From the NCBI GenBank assembly GCA_034008185.1, contig CM067086.1, positions 33,997,007 through 34,061,006 of the forward strand: a stretch of 64,000 nt of DNA, written 5' to 3'. Positions 61,123 through 64,000 of the stretch are shown here, one piece after another (position 1 is the stretch's first letter; every line of letters starts with the position of its first letter). Source of the stretch: Gorsachius magnificus (taxonomy: Eukaryota; Chordata; Aves; Pelecaniformes; Ardeidae). Below the pieces are notes generated by a model that saw only the letters and a program-made list of their open reading frames with translations, was not told the origin of the DNA and did not search any database. The position numbers were made by a program, and so were the translations under genes.

Positions 61123-62230
61123 CAAAGCCCTGGGATCTTTCCTCCTTTTCAGCCCACAGGCAGCTTTGAAGCTTGCTCAAGCGTTGAGCTGGGGATTTCC
61201 AGGTGCGCTTCACCCACCTTCCCAGTCCCTGGTGCATGGGCAGGGAGCGGGTGCAGCGGGCTTCTGTGGGGTGGGGATGTGCTGCACCTGGGTAAAACAC
61301 AGCCAACAGAAGTTTTGCCTGTGTGTGCTTGGAGGGCAGTGGACGAGAGGAGGTGATGAGCAGGTGACAGCAGATCTGTGTGTTGAGGGAGTCCACTGAG
61401 GCATAAAACCTTCCTTGCCAGGCTACCTCGGGTCCAGCGCAGAGAATTTATTGTCCTGGACGCAGGCCCAGGGAGTGCAGCTCTGGCTCTGCTGCTATCT
61501 GAGTAGTCTGGGACCAACATTTTACCTGTAGTTCACTTTTCACCATCTGTTAAACATCTTAAGACATTTGTGCTGAACGTCGAACAGGCTGAGTTCTGTA
61601 TCAGCTGGGTTATAATTAATGAGCGGTTATGATGTGGCTGTTGGAAGACTTCCACAGAAAGTGGAGCTTCTTTTACCCACAACAGATCTGCTCCCCCTAT
61701 CCATCCTCTGCGCGTTCCCCGTGGGTGCACGTAGCTGAATCACACAGTACTGATCTGGATTTCCTTGTTCGTAAGCACTGCTTTTTTCCAATACAAAAAG
61801 GAGATGCCAAAGAAGGTTGTTGACTTCATGTAATTTCTCTGAGGTGCTCAGATACCGAGCTGCTGAGCATACCCTCGATAGATGAGATTAGATAAAGAGG
61901 GAGTGAGATCAAATAGCAGTTTTCTGTTACTCCCTTCCAGACAGTTGAGATGGAGCTCAGATACTAATGTGATGGGCATCCTAGAAACACCCAAGAAAGC
62001 TGGGTCATTGAGAAGCAACTAAATAAACCATTCTCTCCCCCTACAATTGTAGCTCTACAGGCACTTTCCCCCATCCCATTAAACTCTTCTCTATTCCCAA
62101 GAGGCGGCAGTCGGGGTCTCTGTAGGTGTAATATTTCTGGCTCTTTCTGTCTACTTGCAGTGGCTGTGGGAAAACTGGGTGTAAAGAAGAATATGTAGCA
62201 AAATGCGAATTTGTACATATGAAACTTTTG
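61123..62230. other. Unique sequence, no gene seen
   Basis: About 1.1 kb. GC-richer at 61140-61500, with overlapping frames of about 62-123 codons on both strands. None resembles a known family. Confidence 0.55.
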
Positions 62231-62314
62231 CAACCTGCTCTAGGTGAACCTGCTTTAGCAGGGGGGCTGGACTGGATGATCTCTGGAGGTCCCTGCCATT
62301 CTGTGATTCTGTGA
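62231..62314 (+). mobile_element. CR1 3'-end fragment
   Basis: About 84 bp: CAACCTGCTCTAGGTGAACC, then GGGGGGCTGGACTGGATGAT, ending in two ATTCTGTG units. It is a standard CR1 terminus of a subfamily distinct from the young ATTCTATG copies. Confidence 0.88.
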
Positions 62315-64000
62315 AACTTTAAAAATTCATTAGCAAAAATGCTTTCCCTTTTTAAAATTAGCAAGGGTGATGATTCTAATTCCCATTATGTTTGATTAGA
62401 GAGCTAGGAAGTTTGCAAAGTGTACTTCTGCTAACAGGTTGGACTTGACAATGTTTTGTGAACTACTCCTATGCCTTGGAAAGGCTTTGATATATATTTT
62501 GTCCCAATGAATGGATTCTACAGAACACAAGCAGTCAGTAGCCTGTTAGCATCAAGTAAGTCTGGAAGAGCGCTGTTCTATTGGGATTTAAATCTTTGTC
62601 TCAGTGGTAATACTCACTATCTAATTTTGATCAATAGTTAGAAAAGCATAACTAGCTTCCAGAAAAACTTCCACGGAAGCTGTCATGGGAATTATTTTTT
62701 TGCTGAAATGCTTGGAAGCATTTTTGGGAGAGGCATGGGGAAAAGAGGAAGAATCAAATCTTCCCATGTAAAGACACAATACTAGAGAAGAATTCCAAGC
62801 ACTTTTATCCAGAGATATCCCAGGTCATCTCTCTCTTCTTTCCTGTTCCCCCTGTGCTCTGACAGACCATTTGCACTCCCTCTAGCAAAACCTGTAGAAG
62901 ATTTGGGACCATGCAATCCTTGTAAATACAGTTTCCAGGCCTTCCTGGGACTGCTTTCCTCCTGGTCTTCTACCCCCGCTGGTTGAGAGACTCTTCCCAT
63001 GATGAGAGAAGTGAGAAGAGTTTTGTGCTTCAGGTCTGAGACCAGTACATTTCAACCACGGTGCCTGAAATTTAGCAACCAGGGTTGTGCACTGGGTGTG
63101 AGAGGCAAACGGCCCCATGTTCAGCTCAGAATCGAGGCTACTTGATGAGCGTGCCTGGAGAAGGACAGCATTTGCAGAAGAGGGTGCTTACAAAGGCTTC
63201 CACTGTTTTCTTGAACAAGAAGGACACCTTGTGCACCACGAACTTCTCTTGGGGTTCCTTCTTGAGAAAAGTCCCTCTGCCTTGGAGATCATCAGAGGTA
63301 GTGCCCGCAGCAAAGCAAAGAAACATCCCCCTATACTGAACCAGCACAGTAGAAATGTCATTAGATACTTGAAGAAATTGTCAGTCAGTGTAGCTGTATG
63401 TCTCTAGACTGTGGCACTGGTGAGGACATGTTGCTATCTATCTGTACCATTTAGAGCTTCAGTGCCAAAGAATGGAAGTATTTCTAATATCACGTCAGCC
63501 AGCTCTGCTCAGGGATGTTCAACGCTGAAGTGAGTAAGAGGAGATTTCTAGAGTCTCTCATCTCCAGTGGCATCACCGTTTCAGAAATCCTAGTATCCTT
63601 TCCTCCGGAGGAAGCTTCTGGCTGCCCTTGGCATCATTGAATGATCTCTTTGCAAGCTTGCATTTAGGCCCTGGACCGGTGCCCGGTTTTCAGATCCCAT
63701 ATACTTTGTGCTACGAGGGGTGCCCCTTCTGACCCTGGCATCTCTGTTCCACCTCAGGCCGAGACTACAGGGGTTTGGGCCAGCAGGTTCTCCATTACCT
63801 CTCTGGTAAGAGTCAGTTCTTCCGACGAGACATGGTCTCCAGAAGTCCCCGGTGCGGCGGTGTGCATTCCAGATTCCACTTCAATTATTCACACGGGGCT
63901 GCAGCACACTACCTGCCATTCAGACAGCCTCTCTCCCTCTCACTTTTCTTTTAAATAAGACATGGCCTCCTCTAACCACAGAGAAAGGTTGCAGGAGCTG
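62315..64000. other. Unique sequence, no gene seen
   Basis: No transposon or RNA gene recognised. Overlapping frames at 63085-63339 and 63117-63407 (84 and 96 codons) lie in different phases and have no family resemblance. The sequence runs off the window end without a visible gene. Confidence 0.55.

Overview
The window reads as bird genomic DNA. The main evidence is a set of CR1 non-LTR retrotransposons: nine pieces by eye, several with the CR1 3' end and tails of 8-bp ATTCTATG or ATTCTGTG units. There are also avian-type endogenous retrovirus LTRs that begin TGTCCTGGTTTC and end CCACGACA. I see no bacterial features, no rRNA, no tRNA, no CRISPR array and no host protein-coding exon that I can defend. 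Recognisable transposable elements cover roughly 8 kb (about 13%). The rest is unique-looking intergenic or intronic sequence.

Layout. 1-7,309: unique sequence with a 17-bp minisatellite (197-247), an old CR1 on the minus strand (2,269-2,875) and a purine-rich block (about 5,745-6,180). 7,310-9,926: two solo LTRs of one family in opposite orientation, about 1.4 kb apart. 9,927-12,914: unique sequence plus a short CR1. 12,915-14,550: a young 5'-truncated CR1 with an open reverse-transcriptase frame. 14,551-44,660: about 30 kb of mostly unique sequence with three older CR1 pieces, a CAC-rich tract, an AT-rich tract and a 20-bp perfect palindrome. 44,661-46,080: a second young CR1, over 99% identical to the first. 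49,485-51,577: a small defective provirus framed by a perfect 5-bp duplication. It holds a 5' LTR, a primer-binding site, leader, gag-like and protease remnants, and a truncated 3' LTR. 55,836-57,010: a pyrimidine-rich block followed by a purine-rich block. 57,800-61,000: sequence that looks like conserved noncoding DNA, which I cannot confirm here. 61,051-64,000: two short CR1 3' ends and unique sequence.

How the parts relate. The only coding potential with recognisable ancestry is retrotransposon-derived. The two young CR1 copies differ at about nine positions over 1.42 kb but have different 5' truncation points and different flanks, so they are separate recent insertions from nearly the same source. 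Seven of the nine differences fall in 165 bp. The two solo LTRs share an open antisense frame of about 83 codons with one membrane-like segment. I did not find a new biological system. The observations most worth checking are the recent CR1 activity and its mosaic pattern, the antisense LTR frame, and the candidate conserved noncoding blocks.
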